From NCBI RefSeq assembly GCF_024298865.1, contig NZ_CP101161.1, forward strand, positions 889,227-953,226: 64,000 bases of DNA, written 5' to 3'. The position numbers were made by a program, and so were the translations under genes. The DNA comes from Halorarius halobius (GTDB taxonomy: Archaea; Halobacteriota; Halobacteria; Halobacteriales; Haloarculaceae). The notes beneath the pieces are model-generated. The model saw only the letters and a list, made by a program, of their open reading frames with translations, did no database searches and was not told the DNA's origin. The number at the start of each line of letters is the position of its first letter. Positions within the stretch are counted from its first letter, which is position 1. Of the stretch, positions 44,569 to 52,500 are shown piece by piece.

Positions 44569-44991
44569 TGTCGGATTCCTCAGTTGGGAGCGATGTCGTC
44601 CGGCGCCCCGGCGAGTCCGGGTGCTACCATGGACGCGGTGCCGGAGCGTCGGGGTCCGACATCGCCTATCTGAACGATGGACGCGAACGCTAATAAGCTT
44701 TACCCCTGAATACCATTCAGAACCATTCAATGTCAGAGAGTGGTTCAGGCCGCGGATGGGTGGAGTCGAGAGGGGTGGCGGCGCTCTATCTACTCGTGTG
44801 TACGCGCCCGAGAAGCCTGACCCCGTTGCCTCCTATTGCCGGGAGAACGACCCCCTCCCGACGGGGCGGATACCGGCAACTTAACTGATAGCGTAGCGAT
44901 GCACCGGGTACGACACACGGGCTGGCCGTACGTGCCGCATGGCCCGGCTCCGCCGCGCATCGCTCCCGACCGACGCCGCACCACTCGCACG
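44569..44991. promoter_or_regulatory. 423-bp divergent intergenic region
   Basis: Between the phasin-like gene (minus) and the DUF445 gene (plus). A minus-strand AT-rich CTTATTAG near 44690 could be a TATA element, 120 nt from the phasin ATG, so a leader is implied. A perfect inverted repeat CTGAAT-ACC-ATTCAG lies at 44706-44720, and ACCATTCA is repeated within it and 11 bases downstream. A 50-codon open stretch from 44731 was considered and rejected. Confidence 0.5.
44706..44720. promoter_or_regulatory. Inverted repeat CTGAAT-ACC-ATTCAG
   Basis: Perfect 6-3-6 repeat just beyond the putative TATA element of the phasin-like gene. Candidate operator; regulator unknown. Confidence 0.45.
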
Positions 44992-46290
44992 ATGACTCCC
45001 ATCTCGCTCGACTGGCTTCCGGCGCTCGACTGGAGCCTCCTGCTGATTCCGTTCATCACGGGCATCATCGGCTACATCACCAACTGGGTCGGCATCCGGC
45101 TCCTCTTCTACCCCATCGACTTCGTCGGCGTCCGCGTGCCGGGGATGAAGCGGCTCGTCCCCTACCTGCCGAACCGCATCCAGCAGATTCCCGGGTTCAT
45201 GTCCGGACGGCTCGGCTGGCAGGGCATCATCCCCTCGCGGGCCGAGAAGATGGGGAGCCTCGCGGTCGACAAGGGCATCTCGAAACTGGGGAGCCAGCGG
45301 GAGTTCTACGAGGAACTCGACCCCGAACGCATCGCGGAGCACATCGTCTCGGAGTCGAGCGAGGAAATCCACGCGCTGGTCGAGGAGATAATCCGCCGGG
45401 AGCATCCGCAGCTGTGGGCGGACGCGCCCCCGGCCGTGCGGCGGGCCGTCCACGCCCGCATCGACGACCAGTTGCCCGAGGTGGTCGGCAACATCGCCAC
45501 CAATATCGGGGAGCACATCGACGACTTGCTCGACGTGAAGATGATGGTCGTCGACCAGTTCGAGCAGGAGCCCGAACTCGTCAACCAGGTGTTCATGGAG
45601 GTCGGCGACCGCGAACTGAAGTTCGTCATCAACTCCGGGTTCTATATCGGGACGCTGCTCGGTGCGTGTTCCGTCCCGCTGTTCCTCTACATCAACCAGT
45701 GGTGGGTCCTGCCCGTCGCGGGCGTCGCCGTCGGCTACATCACCAACTACATCGCCATCAAGCTCATCTTCCTGCCGTACGAGCCGCACGACATCGGCCC
45801 GTTCACCCTCCAGGGGCTGTTCATCCAGCGGCAGGACGAGGCGTCGTGGGCGTACACGAAACTGGTCGCCGACCGCATCATCACGCTGTCGAACATCGCG
45901 GAGAACCTGCTGTACGGCCGCCAGTCCGACCGCACCCGACAGCTCATCAAGGACGCGCTCCGGCCGTCCATCGACGACGCGCTGGGCGTCGCCGGCCCCG
46001 CGGTCCGCGTCGCCACCGGGCCCGAGGAGTACGAGTCCATCCGCGAGTCGGTCGCCGAGGAGGGCGTCGAGTACGCGTTCGAGCCGCTCCAGGACCCCGA
46101 GTTGAACGAGGAGCGCAACGAAGCGCTCCGACAGCTGATGTACGAGCGGATGCGGGTGCTGTCGCCGCCGGACTTCGCGGAGATGCTCCGGCAGGCGTTC
46201 AAGGAGGACGAGTGGCTCCTCATCTTCATCGGCGCCGTCCTCGGGTTCGTCGCCGGCTGGATACAGCTACTGGTGGTGAACGCCGTATGA
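44992..46290 (+). CDS. DUF445 membrane protein
   Basis: A 432-residue protein with one or two N-terminal helices, a soluble middle (about 60-205), two central helices and a C-terminal helix (about 404-430). The motif GYITNWVGIRLLFYP near residue 24-38 is echoed later by GYITNYIAIKLIFLP, showing the internal duplication of the family. Members occur in bacteria and archaea with unknown function, sometimes annotated as involved in envelope maintenance. Its stop overlaps the start of the DUF4393 gene by ATGA, so the two are coupled. Confidence 0.85.
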   Translation: MTPISLDWLPALDWSLLLIPFITGIIGYITNWVGIRLLFYPIDFVGVRVPGMKRLVPYLPNRIQQIPGFMSGRLGWQGIIPSRAEKMGSLAVDKGISKLGSQREFYEELDPERIAEHIVSESSEEIHALVEEIIRREHPQLWADAPPAVRRAVHARIDDQLPEVVGNIATNIGEHIDDLLDVKMMVVDQFEQEPELVNQVFMEVGDRELKFVINSGFYIGTLLGACSVPLFLYINQWWVLPVAGVAVGYITNYIAIKLIFLPYEPHDIGPFTLQGLFIQRQDEASWAYTKLVADRIITLSNIAENLLYGRQSDRTRQLIKDALRPSIDDALGVAGPAVRVATGPEEYESIRESVAEEGVEYAFEPLQDPELNEERNEALRQLMYERMRVLSPPDFAEMLRQAFKEDEWLLIFIGAVLGFVAGWIQLLVVNAV

Positions 46291-47618
46291 GCGAGGAGAG
46301 CACGAACCCGGGCGACGACCCGGGCACGGAGGACTCGGAGGAGCCGACCGCCGACCGGCCCGACGAGGGCGGCGACGGACCGTCCGACGACGACGTCGAG
46401 GAACTGGCGGCGTCGCTCGGCGGCCGGACGAACGGCGACGGCGAGTTCGACCCCGCCGAGATGGACGACGTTGCCCGCGACCTGACCCGGCGGCAGGTCG
46501 AGCGGCTGTTCGACGTGCTGGAAGCGGCCCTCTCCGGGCCGGACCGGCTCGACGAGGAGTCGCTCGACACCCTGCTGTCGTCGCTGGAGGCGGCTATCGT
46601 CGACCCCACCAGCGTCGACAGCCGCGAACTCGACCGGATGCTCGCGCTCTGGGAGGCGGTGCTGGTCGACGCCGCCTCCTTCGACGACGCCGAGCGCGCG
46701 CTGTCGGTGTTCGAGGCCGCGGGGCTCGACGAGCGACGGGACACCGGGTGGCTCCAGTTGCTCGACCGCCTCGGACTCGACGGCCTGCTCGAGTCGACCG
46801 GCACGGCCGACGCCGCGGCCGCGCTCTCGGGCGACGGCGACTCGGTCGACCCCTACCGGCTCGCCCGCCTGCTGGCGCTGGTGACGCGCAACGCCACCGC
46901 CAACTCCGGGGAGACGGGCGTCCGCGTCGCCACCGAACTCGCGCGCGCCGCGGCGACGGCCCACTCGCCGGCGGAACTCCTCGACGACGGCCGCGAGGTC
47001 GCGCTCACGGAACTGGAGCGGCTCGGCGTCGACACCGGCGTCGACGTGGAGGCGACCCGCGAGCGGCGACGGACGCCCGAGGCCGACGAGGAGACGAAGA
47101 GCCTCCGCGAGCGGGGGGAGGCCCTGCTCGAGCAGTCGGCCGACATCGACTACACCGAGGAGTACCATCCGGCGTACGACCACGTCGTCGAGCAACTCGC
47201 GCCCGACGAGGCGCGCATCCTGCGGCTACTCGCCACCGAGGGCCCCGAGCCTGCGGTGGACGTTCGTGACGTGGGCTGGCTCCCGCTCGGCTCGACGCTA
47301 CTGGCGAGCCACCTCACGATGCTCGGGCAGAAGGCCGGCTGTCGCCACGCCGAGCGGATGCCCGCGTACCTCCACAACCTCGACCGGCTCGGTCTCCTGT
47401 GGTTCGCCGACGAACCCGTCGAGGACCTCGACCGCTACCGGGTGCTGGAGGCCCAGCCGCACGTCGAGAACGCCGAGGCGCGGGCCACCCGCCCGAAGAA
47501 GGACCGCCGGAAGGTCCACCTCACGCCGTTCGGCGTCGAGTTCTGCCGCGAGGCGTTCGGCATCGACCCCGTTCCGGACGCGGCCGGCGCGCTCGGCGAC
47601 GTGGAGCCGGACGACTAA
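46287..47618 (+). CDS. Acidic protein with C-terminal DUF4393 (Abi-alpha-like) domain
   Basis: A 443-residue protein. The first 50 residues are a disordered acidic lead. Residues about 55-235 are helical (RQVERLFDVLEAAL, LDRLGLDGLL and similar), of unknown fold. The C-terminal part (about 285-430) matches DUF4393: ILRLLATEGPEPAVDVR, YLHNLDRLGLLWF and FGVEFCREAF. DUF4393 has been associated with abortive-infection proteins, but the function is not proven. Cotranslated with DUF445, so a membrane-linked complex is possible. Convergent with the iron transporter ATPase gene, overlapping by 4 nt. Confidence 0.68.
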   Translation: MSEESTNPGDDPGTEDSEEPTADRPDEGGDGPSDDDVEELAASLGGRTNGDGEFDPAEMDDVARDLTRRQVERLFDVLEAALSGPDRLDEESLDTLLSSLEAAIVDPTSVDSRELDRMLALWEAVLVDAASFDDAERALSVFEAAGLDERRDTGWLQLLDRLGLDGLLESTGTADAAAALSGDGDSVDPYRLARLLALVTRNATANSGETGVRVATELARAAATAHSPAELLDDGREVALTELERLGVDTGVDVEATRERRRTPEADEETKSLRERGEALLEQSADIDYTEEYHPAYDHVVEQLAPDEARILRLLATEGPEPAVDVRDVGWLPLGSTLLASHLTMLGQKAGCRHAERMPAYLHNLDRLGLLWFADEPVEDLDRYRVLEAQPHVENAEARATRPKKDRRKVHLTPFGVEFCREAFGIDPVPDAAGALGDVEPDD

Positions 47619-48451
47619 AGCGGTCGGTGAGGGACCACTTCCGGTCCGTCGCGGACCGTCGCCGCGACGCCGAACACGTCCGCGAGCAGGTCCTCCGTCA
47701 CGACGTCAGCGGGCGGCCCCCAGTCGTACGGCGACCCCTCGCTGAGCGCGATGAGGTTGTCCGCGAACCGCGCGGCCTGTGCCACGTCGTGGAGGACGAC
47801 ACCGACGGTGACGCCCGCCTCGCGGTTCAGCTCCCGGACCGTCTCCAGCACGCCGAGTTGGTGACGGAGGTCCAGAAACGTCGTCGGCTCGTCCAGAAGC
47901 AGGACATCCGGCTCCTGGGCGAGCGTCATCGCCACCCACGCGAGCTGTTTCTGCCCGCCCGACAGCTGGCCGAGTTCCGTCCCGCGGAGGTGGTCGACGC
48001 CCGCCCGCTCGATGGCGCGGTCGACGGCCGCGTGGTCGCTCTCGGTCAGCGATTCGAGGAACCCCCGATGGGGGTACCGGCCGTGTCTGACAAGCTCTTC
48101 GACCGTCGTACTCGAGGGCGAGTCGTGTTCCTGTGAGAGCAGGCCGAGCCGGCGTGCCCGCCGCTTCTCGCCCATCGCGTACACGTCCTCGCCGGCGAGT
48201 TCCACGTCGCCGGCCCAGGGGTCGAGCTGGCCGGCCAGCGTCTTCAACAGCGTCGACTTCCCGGAGCCGTTCGGTCCGACGAGCGCCGTCACCTCCCCAG
48301 CCGGAAGGACGACGTGGTCGCACTCGACGACCGGCTCGTCGGTCGTCCGGTAGCCGACGGCCAGCCCGTCCCCGACGAGCGCCGGCGACGACGGCGGCGC
48401 GTCGCTCCCCCCGGTCGTGTCCGCCTGCTCCTGGTGCTCGCCTTCGCTCAT
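47615..48451 (-). CDS. Iron/siderophore ABC transporter ATP-binding protein
   Basis: A 278-residue ATPase of the FecE/BtuD/HmuV type. Walker A GPNGSGKST is near residue 59-67, signature LSGGQKQLAWVAMTLAQ, and Walker B VLLLDEPTTFLDL; the C-terminus carries HDVAQAARFADNL. It overlaps the permease by 4 nt. With the permease and either of the two binding proteins, it completes a siderophore or haem importer. Downstream partner of an operator-controlled promoter at 49626. Confidence 0.9.
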   Translation of the reverse strand: MSEGEHQEQADTTGGSDAPPSSPALVGDGLAVGYRTTDEPVVECDHVVLPAGEVTALVGPNGSGKSTLLKTLAGQLDPWAGDVELAGEDVYAMGEKRRARRLGLLSQEHDSPSSTTVEELVRHGRYPHRGFLESLTESDHAAVDRAIERAGVDHLRGTELGQLSGGQKQLAWVAMTLAQEPDVLLLDEPTTFLDLRHQLGVLETVRELNREAGVTVGVVLHDVAQAARFADNLIALSEGSPYDWGPPADVVTEDLLADVFGVAATVRDGPEVVPHRPL

Positions 48452-49596
48452 AGTTCACCCAACTGCTGGCGCTTGCGCATCAGGTAGAGGAAGTACGGCC
48501 CGCCGACGAGCCCGGTGACGATACCCACCGGTAGTTGCGTCGGGGCGTTGAGCACCACCTCGAAGAACAGCCGCGCGCCCACGTCGGCGACGACCATCAG
48601 CGCGGGGCCGAGGAACGCACAGCCGACGAGCAATCGCTTGTGGTCGCTCCCGACGACCGTGCGGGCGACGTGGGGGACGATGAGGCCGACGAAGCCGACG
48701 ATGCCCGCGACCGCGACGCTCGCGGCGGCGGCGACGATACCGACCGCCGACAGCAGAAAACGGGTGCGCTCGACGCGCATCCCGAGCGCGCTGGCCGTCG
48801 ACTCGCCGAGCAGGAGGACGTTCAGCTGTCGCGCGCCGACGAACGCGGCAGGCAGGACCGCGAGCGTCCACGGCAACACCGTCCGCACCTGCTCCCAGTC
48901 GACGCCCGTCAGCGAGCCGGTGGTCCACGCGACGGCCTGCTGGACGGTGCCCAGGTCGGCCGCGAAGTAGAACAGCGACGTCTGCAGGGAGTTCAATACG
49001 GTGCCGACGATGACGCCAGCCAGCACCAGCCGGACGGGGGAGGTGCCGCCCTTCCACGCGATGGCGTAGACGACGAGGAACGCGACCGTCCCCCCGAGCG
49101 CCGCCGTCAGCGGCAACAGGACGGCGAAGGCCGGGAACGCCACGAGCGTCAGCAGGATGGCGAACCCCGCCCCCGAGGAGACGCCGAGGATGAACGGGCT
49201 GGCGAGTTCGTTTTTCGTCACCGCCTGGAAGATGGCGCCCGACAGCGAGAGGTTCACCCCGACGAACACCGCGACCAGCACGCGAGGCATCCGGATGGTC
49301 CAGACGACCAGCGTCGACTCCGCGAGGTCGTAGCTCGTCGAGAACCCGAGGTCGGCCGCCAGCCCGTCGCCGAGAAGCAAAGTGGCGAGCACGCTCGGGT
49401 CCAGCAGGACGTCGGGGTCGAACACCGCCCCCCACGCCGTCGACAGCGACATCGTGAACGTCCCGAAACTCACCTGCACGAGCCCCGCGACGACGGTGAC
49501 CGCGAGCGCGACCCCGCAGAACCCGACGAGCCGGGTATCGACCCAGTCGAACCAGCCGACGACGGGCGGGTCGGCGGACTCAGTCTCGGTCGCCAT
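48448..49596 (-). CDS. Iron/siderophore ABC transporter permease (FecCD family)
   Basis: A 382-residue permease with about nine to ten helices. Family landmarks are IRMPRVLVAVFVGVNLSLSGAIFQ (shortened), GVSSGAGFAILL, GAATAL-like spacing and GFVGLIVPHVARTVVGSDH in the coupling helix. A Shine-Dalgarno-like GGGAGG lies just before the ATG. An inverted repeat TTAGG-TCCC-CCTAA is 30-43 nt upstream and probably controls it. Confidence 0.9.
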   Translation of the reverse strand: MATETESADPPVVGWFDWVDTRLVGFCGVALAVTVVAGLVQVSFGTFTMSLSTAWGAVFDPDVLLDPSVLATLLLGDGLAADLGFSTSYDLAESTLVVWTIRMPRVLVAVFVGVNLSLSGAIFQAVTKNELASPFILGVSSGAGFAILLTLVAFPAFAVLLPLTAALGGTVAFLVVYAIAWKGGTSPVRLVLAGVIVGTVLNSLQTSLFYFAADLGTVQQAVAWTTGSLTGVDWEQVRTVLPWTLAVLPAAFVGARQLNVLLLGESTASALGMRVERTRFLLSAVGIVAAAASVAVAGIVGFVGLIVPHVARTVVGSDHKRLLVGCAFLGPALMVVADVGARLFFEVVLNAPTQLPVGIVTGLVGGPYFLYLMRKRQQLGEL

Positions 49597-49625
49597 GCGT
49601 CGCCTCCCGTGTGTTCATGTGGGTT

Positions 49626-49639
49626 TTAGGTCCCCCTAA
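49626..49639. promoter_or_regulatory. Iron-box-like operator A (permease-ATPase promoter)
   Basis: TTAGG-TCCC-CCTAA, 30-43 nt before the permease ATG. It overlaps the CCTAAAA segment that would be the TATA element of this minus-strand promoter. The arms match the DtxR/IdeR half-site, TTAGG. Confidence 0.65.
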
Positions 49640-49667
49640 GAACTCAAAAGGCGTTCGGTTCGGCGTC

Positions 49668-49916
49668 TCACCGCCGGACGTCCACCGGGTCGCGTGCGGT
49701 CAGGAACGCCTCCCCCTCGCTGGCGAACGCGAGCGTGCCGTCCTCGTCACGGTAGACGGTCCAGTCGGGGAGCGCGGGGATGTCGTAGTCCGCGGGGTCG
49801 CGGTAGTTCGCGGCGACGGTCCAGGTTCGGGCACGCATCGCACCCGCAGAATCGGTCGTCTCGTCGGCCGCGGCCGGTCGCGTCGGTGCGGTCGTGGAGT
49901 CGGTGTCGTCCGTCAT
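49668..49916 (-). CDS. Orphan protein in the iron-uptake operon (82 aa)
   Basis: An 82-residue protein with a disordered N-terminus (residues 1-26, rich in Thr, Ser, Ala) and a small folded part (RTWTVAANYRDPADYDIPALP). Its start lies 4 nt after the stop of the oxidoreductase gene, so it is the last gene of a four-gene unit. Family not recognised. Confidence 0.6.
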   Translation of the reverse strand: MTDDTDSTTAPTRPAAADETTDSAGAMRARTWTVAANYRDPADYDIPALPDWTVYRDEDGTLAFASEGEAFLTARDPVDVRR

Positions 49917-49920
49917 TGCG

Positions 49921-50808
49921 TCAGCGGTCGGTCGGTTCGTCCAGATACGCCCGAATCGCCGCGTCGTCCACGGCCTCCAGAATCGCCGCGTCGTCGAGAT
50001 GCTCGGCGACCCGGCGGTGTCCGCGCCGTCGAAGGCGCTCGACATCGTCGTCGGACCGGGCGGTTCCGAACGCGCGGTCGATGTACCGCTCCCGGAGTTC
50101 GGCGAACCGCTCGTCGCTCAGGTCGTGGTCGCCGGCCTCGTTCGCGAACCACTCCCGCCACCGGTCCCGGTCGGCCCACTCGCCGGTGAACTCGCTGTCG
50201 GGGCGGAGCCAGTCGTAGTGTGCCGCGACCCCCTCGGGAAACCCCTCGGCGCGCCGGTGGTCTTCGACGAGACAGCGCGCGACGTGGGCGCCGTGGCCGG
50301 CCGCGACTATCGCCTGGTCGTTCCGGTCGCCCGACGGCGCGGCGGCGTACAGCCCCTCGACCGGCGTTCGGCCGTCGGCGTCGGGGTAGTCGGGGTCGAA
50401 CCGCTCCTCGCGCTCGCCGTGGTGGACGTGTTCGTGGAACGCCGCCTCGCCGGTCGTCGGCCGGAGATACGAGCCGTCGTACCACGCCGCGGCGACGACG
50501 TAGTCGGCCGTCGTCGTCCGGTCGGTCGTCTCGACGCGAAACCGGCCGTCGACCCGGTCGATCCGCTCGACGGTCTCCTCGATGCGGTCACAGCCGACCT
50601 CGTCGAGGTGGTCACGGAGGAGTGCCTGCAGGGTCTCGGGGTCGATGCCCGCCGGAAAGCCGGGGTAGTTCTCGAGGAACGCCGCCCGGGGGAGTGCACC
50701 CGCGCCCCGGTCGAACAGGACCGTATCGAGGCCGTAGCGGGCGAGGAACACGCCGGCGGTCGTCCCCGCGGGGCCGCCCCCGACGACGACGGCGTCGCGG
50801 TCGGTCAC
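49921..50808 (-). CDS. FAD-dependent oxidoreductase, candidate ferric-siderophore reductase
   Basis: A 295-residue flavoprotein. The start is a GTG at 50808 that overlaps the upstream gene by GTGA, giving MTDRDAVVVGGGPAGTTAG, a dinucleotide-binding motif. A second part holds LYAAAPSGDRNDQAIVAAGHGAHVA, typical of thioredoxin reductase-like folds. No CxxC motif is present, so it is not a classic thioredoxin reductase. Its C-terminal 90 residues (FANEAGDHDLSDERF) are unusual. Location in an iron operon suggests reductive release of iron from a siderophore; unproven. Confidence 0.72.
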   Translation of the reverse strand: MTDRDAVVVGGGPAGTTAGVFLARYGLDTVLFDRGAGALPRAAFLENYPGFPAGIDPETLQALLRDHLDEVGCDRIEETVERIDRVDGRFRVETTDRTTTADYVVAAAWYDGSYLRPTTGEAAFHEHVHHGEREERFDPDYPDADGRTPVEGLYAAAPSGDRNDQAIVAAGHGAHVARCLVEDHRRAEGFPEGVAAHYDWLRPDSEFTGEWADRDRWREWFANEAGDHDLSDERFAELRERYIDRAFGTARSDDDVERLRRRGHRRVAEHLDDAAILEAVDDAAIRAYLDEPTDR

Positions 50809-51287
50809 GGCTCCCGGCCCATCGTCCGCAGTTGTCGTTCGACCACCTCGTCGTCGAGCAGGGCGTCCGGCCCCACGAGGTCCACGACGGGCGCGTTCTC
50901 GACGCGGAGCCACTCGTCGCGGCCGCCGCCCGCGAGCGTGACCGTCCGGCGGGCCCGCGGCAGGCCGTTGGCGCGTCGGTCGGTCGTCGTCTCGGTGACG
51001 CTGGCGAAGCCGACGCCGTCGTCGGTCGGCTCACACACGGCGAGGTCATAGCGTTCGAGCCCGGGGTCGAGTTCGCGTAGCGCCTCGCGGTAGGTCTCGG
51101 CGGCCCGGCGGGCCTGCTCCGCGGCGTCGAACGTGTCGAACCGCGCGTCCGACACCGGCGGCGGCGAGATGCCGCTCTCGCGGCAGGCGACCGCGAACGC
51201 GCCGCCGTCGGCCGACAGCGCCTCGACGCGGGCGCGGGCCCGCAATAGCGTCGATTCGTAGGTGGTGTCCTCGGGCGCGGCGCTCAT
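50805..51287 (-). CDS. Orphan protein of the iron-uptake operon (160 aa)
   Basis: A 160-residue protein, helical at the N-terminus (TLLRARARVEALSADGG, AAEQARRAAETYREAL) and mixed at the C-terminus (ENAPVVDLVGPDALLDDEVV). It has no recognised family; one Cys at position about 35. It overlaps the oxidoreductase by 4 nt and lies 1 nt after the binding-protein gene stop, so it belongs to the operon. Possibly a partner of the reductase. Confidence 0.6.
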   Translation of the reverse strand: MSAAPEDTTYESTLLRARARVEALSADGGAFAVACRESGISPPPVSDARFDTFDAAEQARRAAETYREALRELDPGLERYDLAVCEPTDDGVGFASVTETTTDRRANGLPRARRTVTLAGGGRDEWLRVENAPVVDLVGPDALLDDEVVERQLRTMGREP

Positions 51288-51288
51288 C

Positions 51289-52410
51289 TCACAGCTCCCC
51301 GTTGACGATGGCGCCGACGCGGTCGTGATCGAACAGTTCGTCGTCGAAGTCGTGGAGCTGTCGGGCGGTCCGTTCGGTCAACACCATGTACGTGATGGGA
51401 CCCTGATACAGCCCGCCGGCCCGGTACACGTCGCCGTTCCGGACAGCGGTGAGCTGTGAGCCGACGTCGTGGTCCTCGAGGAACGCGACGACGGCGTCCT
51501 CGAACTCGGTACGGCTCTTCGCCTCGTAACCGCGGAGCATCAGCACCTCCGGGTCGATGTCGAGGAGCGTCTCGAGGTCGACGGAGCCCCGACTGCCGTG
51601 GAAGTCCTTGATGTCGGTCTCCGCGAGCGCGTCGCGGACGTTCAGTCCGCGCAGGTGTTTGAAGCCGGTGCCGTCACCGACGAGGTACGGGTAGTACGTC
51701 TCGGGTTCGTCGCTCACGCCCCACAGCACCGCGACCTTCCGCCGGTCGCTACCCGTCGGCGCGACGGGCGCGAGGTTGCTCCGGAACGCGGCGTGGACCT
51801 CGGTGAACGCCTCGTAGCGGTCGGTGCGCTGGAACACCCGCGCGAACTTCTCGAACGCCTCGTACAGCGAGTAGTAGCGGTAGTCGTCGTGCCATGGGTA
51901 GTGCTGTGCGTAGATGCAGTTGCCGAAAAGCGGCGCGACGTTCTCCTCTACCTCCGCGACGTCCGACTCCGACCACCCCTTGAACCGGTTCATCAGGAAG
52001 TTCGGGTCCATCACGTGGACGTCGGCGTCGAGTTCGTAGAACAACTCCTTGTTGACCCCGTCCTGGTACAGCGACACCATCTCCGAGGTGTCGACCGAGA
52101 CGCCCGGTATCTCGTCGTAGTAGTCCGTGTGGTAACGGCCCGTCAGCCAGACGCCCTTCGGCGGTTCGAGCCCGAGCGCGACCCCCATGTCGGCCCAGCT
52201 TCCGTTGTTGGCGACCCACGTCTCCGGGGGCGACTCGAACGTCACCTCCCCGACGGGGGCCATCTCGACCGAGTACGACGGGTCGGCCGTCGCCGTGTCG
52301 GTCGTCGTGTCGGTGCCGTCGCCGGGCGCGTCACCGGTGCAACCGGCCAACAGCGTCCCGGTCCCGAGCGCCCCCGCCCGCACGAGGTCGCGGCGCGTGA
52401 ACCCAGCCAT
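51289..52410 (-). CDS. Iron/siderophore-binding protein 1 (lipoprotein)
   Basis: A 373-residue extracytoplasmic binding protein with a Tat leader (TRRDLVRAGALG) and lipobox LAGC near residue 22. Mature features include SVEMAPVGEVTFES, WHDDYRYYSLYEAFEK and KVAVLWGVSDEP, the Peripla_BP_2 fold. Related in sequence to the second binding protein (52501-53628). The ATG at 52410 lies 4 nt from an operator; the TTG just before it is not needed. First gene of the four-gene unit that ends at 49668. Confidence 0.85.
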   Translation of the reverse strand: MAGFTRRDLVRAGALGTGTLLAGCTGDAPGDGTDTTTDTATADPSYSVEMAPVGEVTFESPPETWVANNGSWADMGVALGLEPPKGVWLTGRYHTDYYDEIPGVSVDTSEMVSLYQDGVNKELFYELDADVHVMDPNFLMNRFKGWSESDVAEVEENVAPLFGNCIYAQHYPWHDDYRYYSLYEAFEKFARVFQRTDRYEAFTEVHAAFRSNLAPVAPTGSDRRKVAVLWGVSDEPETYYPYLVGDGTGFKHLRGLNVRDALAETDIKDFHGSRGSVDLETLLDIDPEVLMLRGYEAKSRTEFEDAVVAFLEDHDVGSQLTAVRNGDVYRAGGLYQGPITYMVLTERTARQLHDFDDELFDHDRVGAIVNGEL

Positions 52411-52413
52411 CAA

Positions 52414-52433
52414 TTTTTAGGCCGGCCTAAAAA
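52414..52433. promoter_or_regulatory. Iron-box-like operator B: perfect 20-bp palindrome
   Basis: TTTTTAGGCCGGCCTAAAAA is its own complement over all 20 bases. On the minus strand TATTTTTA (from 52428-52435) overlaps it at about 18-25 nt before the ATG, so a bound repressor would cover the TATA and start of the binding-protein gene 1 promoter. Confidence 0.75.
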
Positions 52434-52500
52434 TACTTAGTCGCTCCGGTTTCCCGTGCGAGCGGTCGTGAACCCGCTGGGGAGGGTGGCTATCCAGTCG

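Noticed and set aside
44731-44883. 50-codon plus-strand frame in the divergent region before DUF445
   Set aside because: Non-acidic, Arg/Pro-rich and without the third-position GC bias of real genes here.
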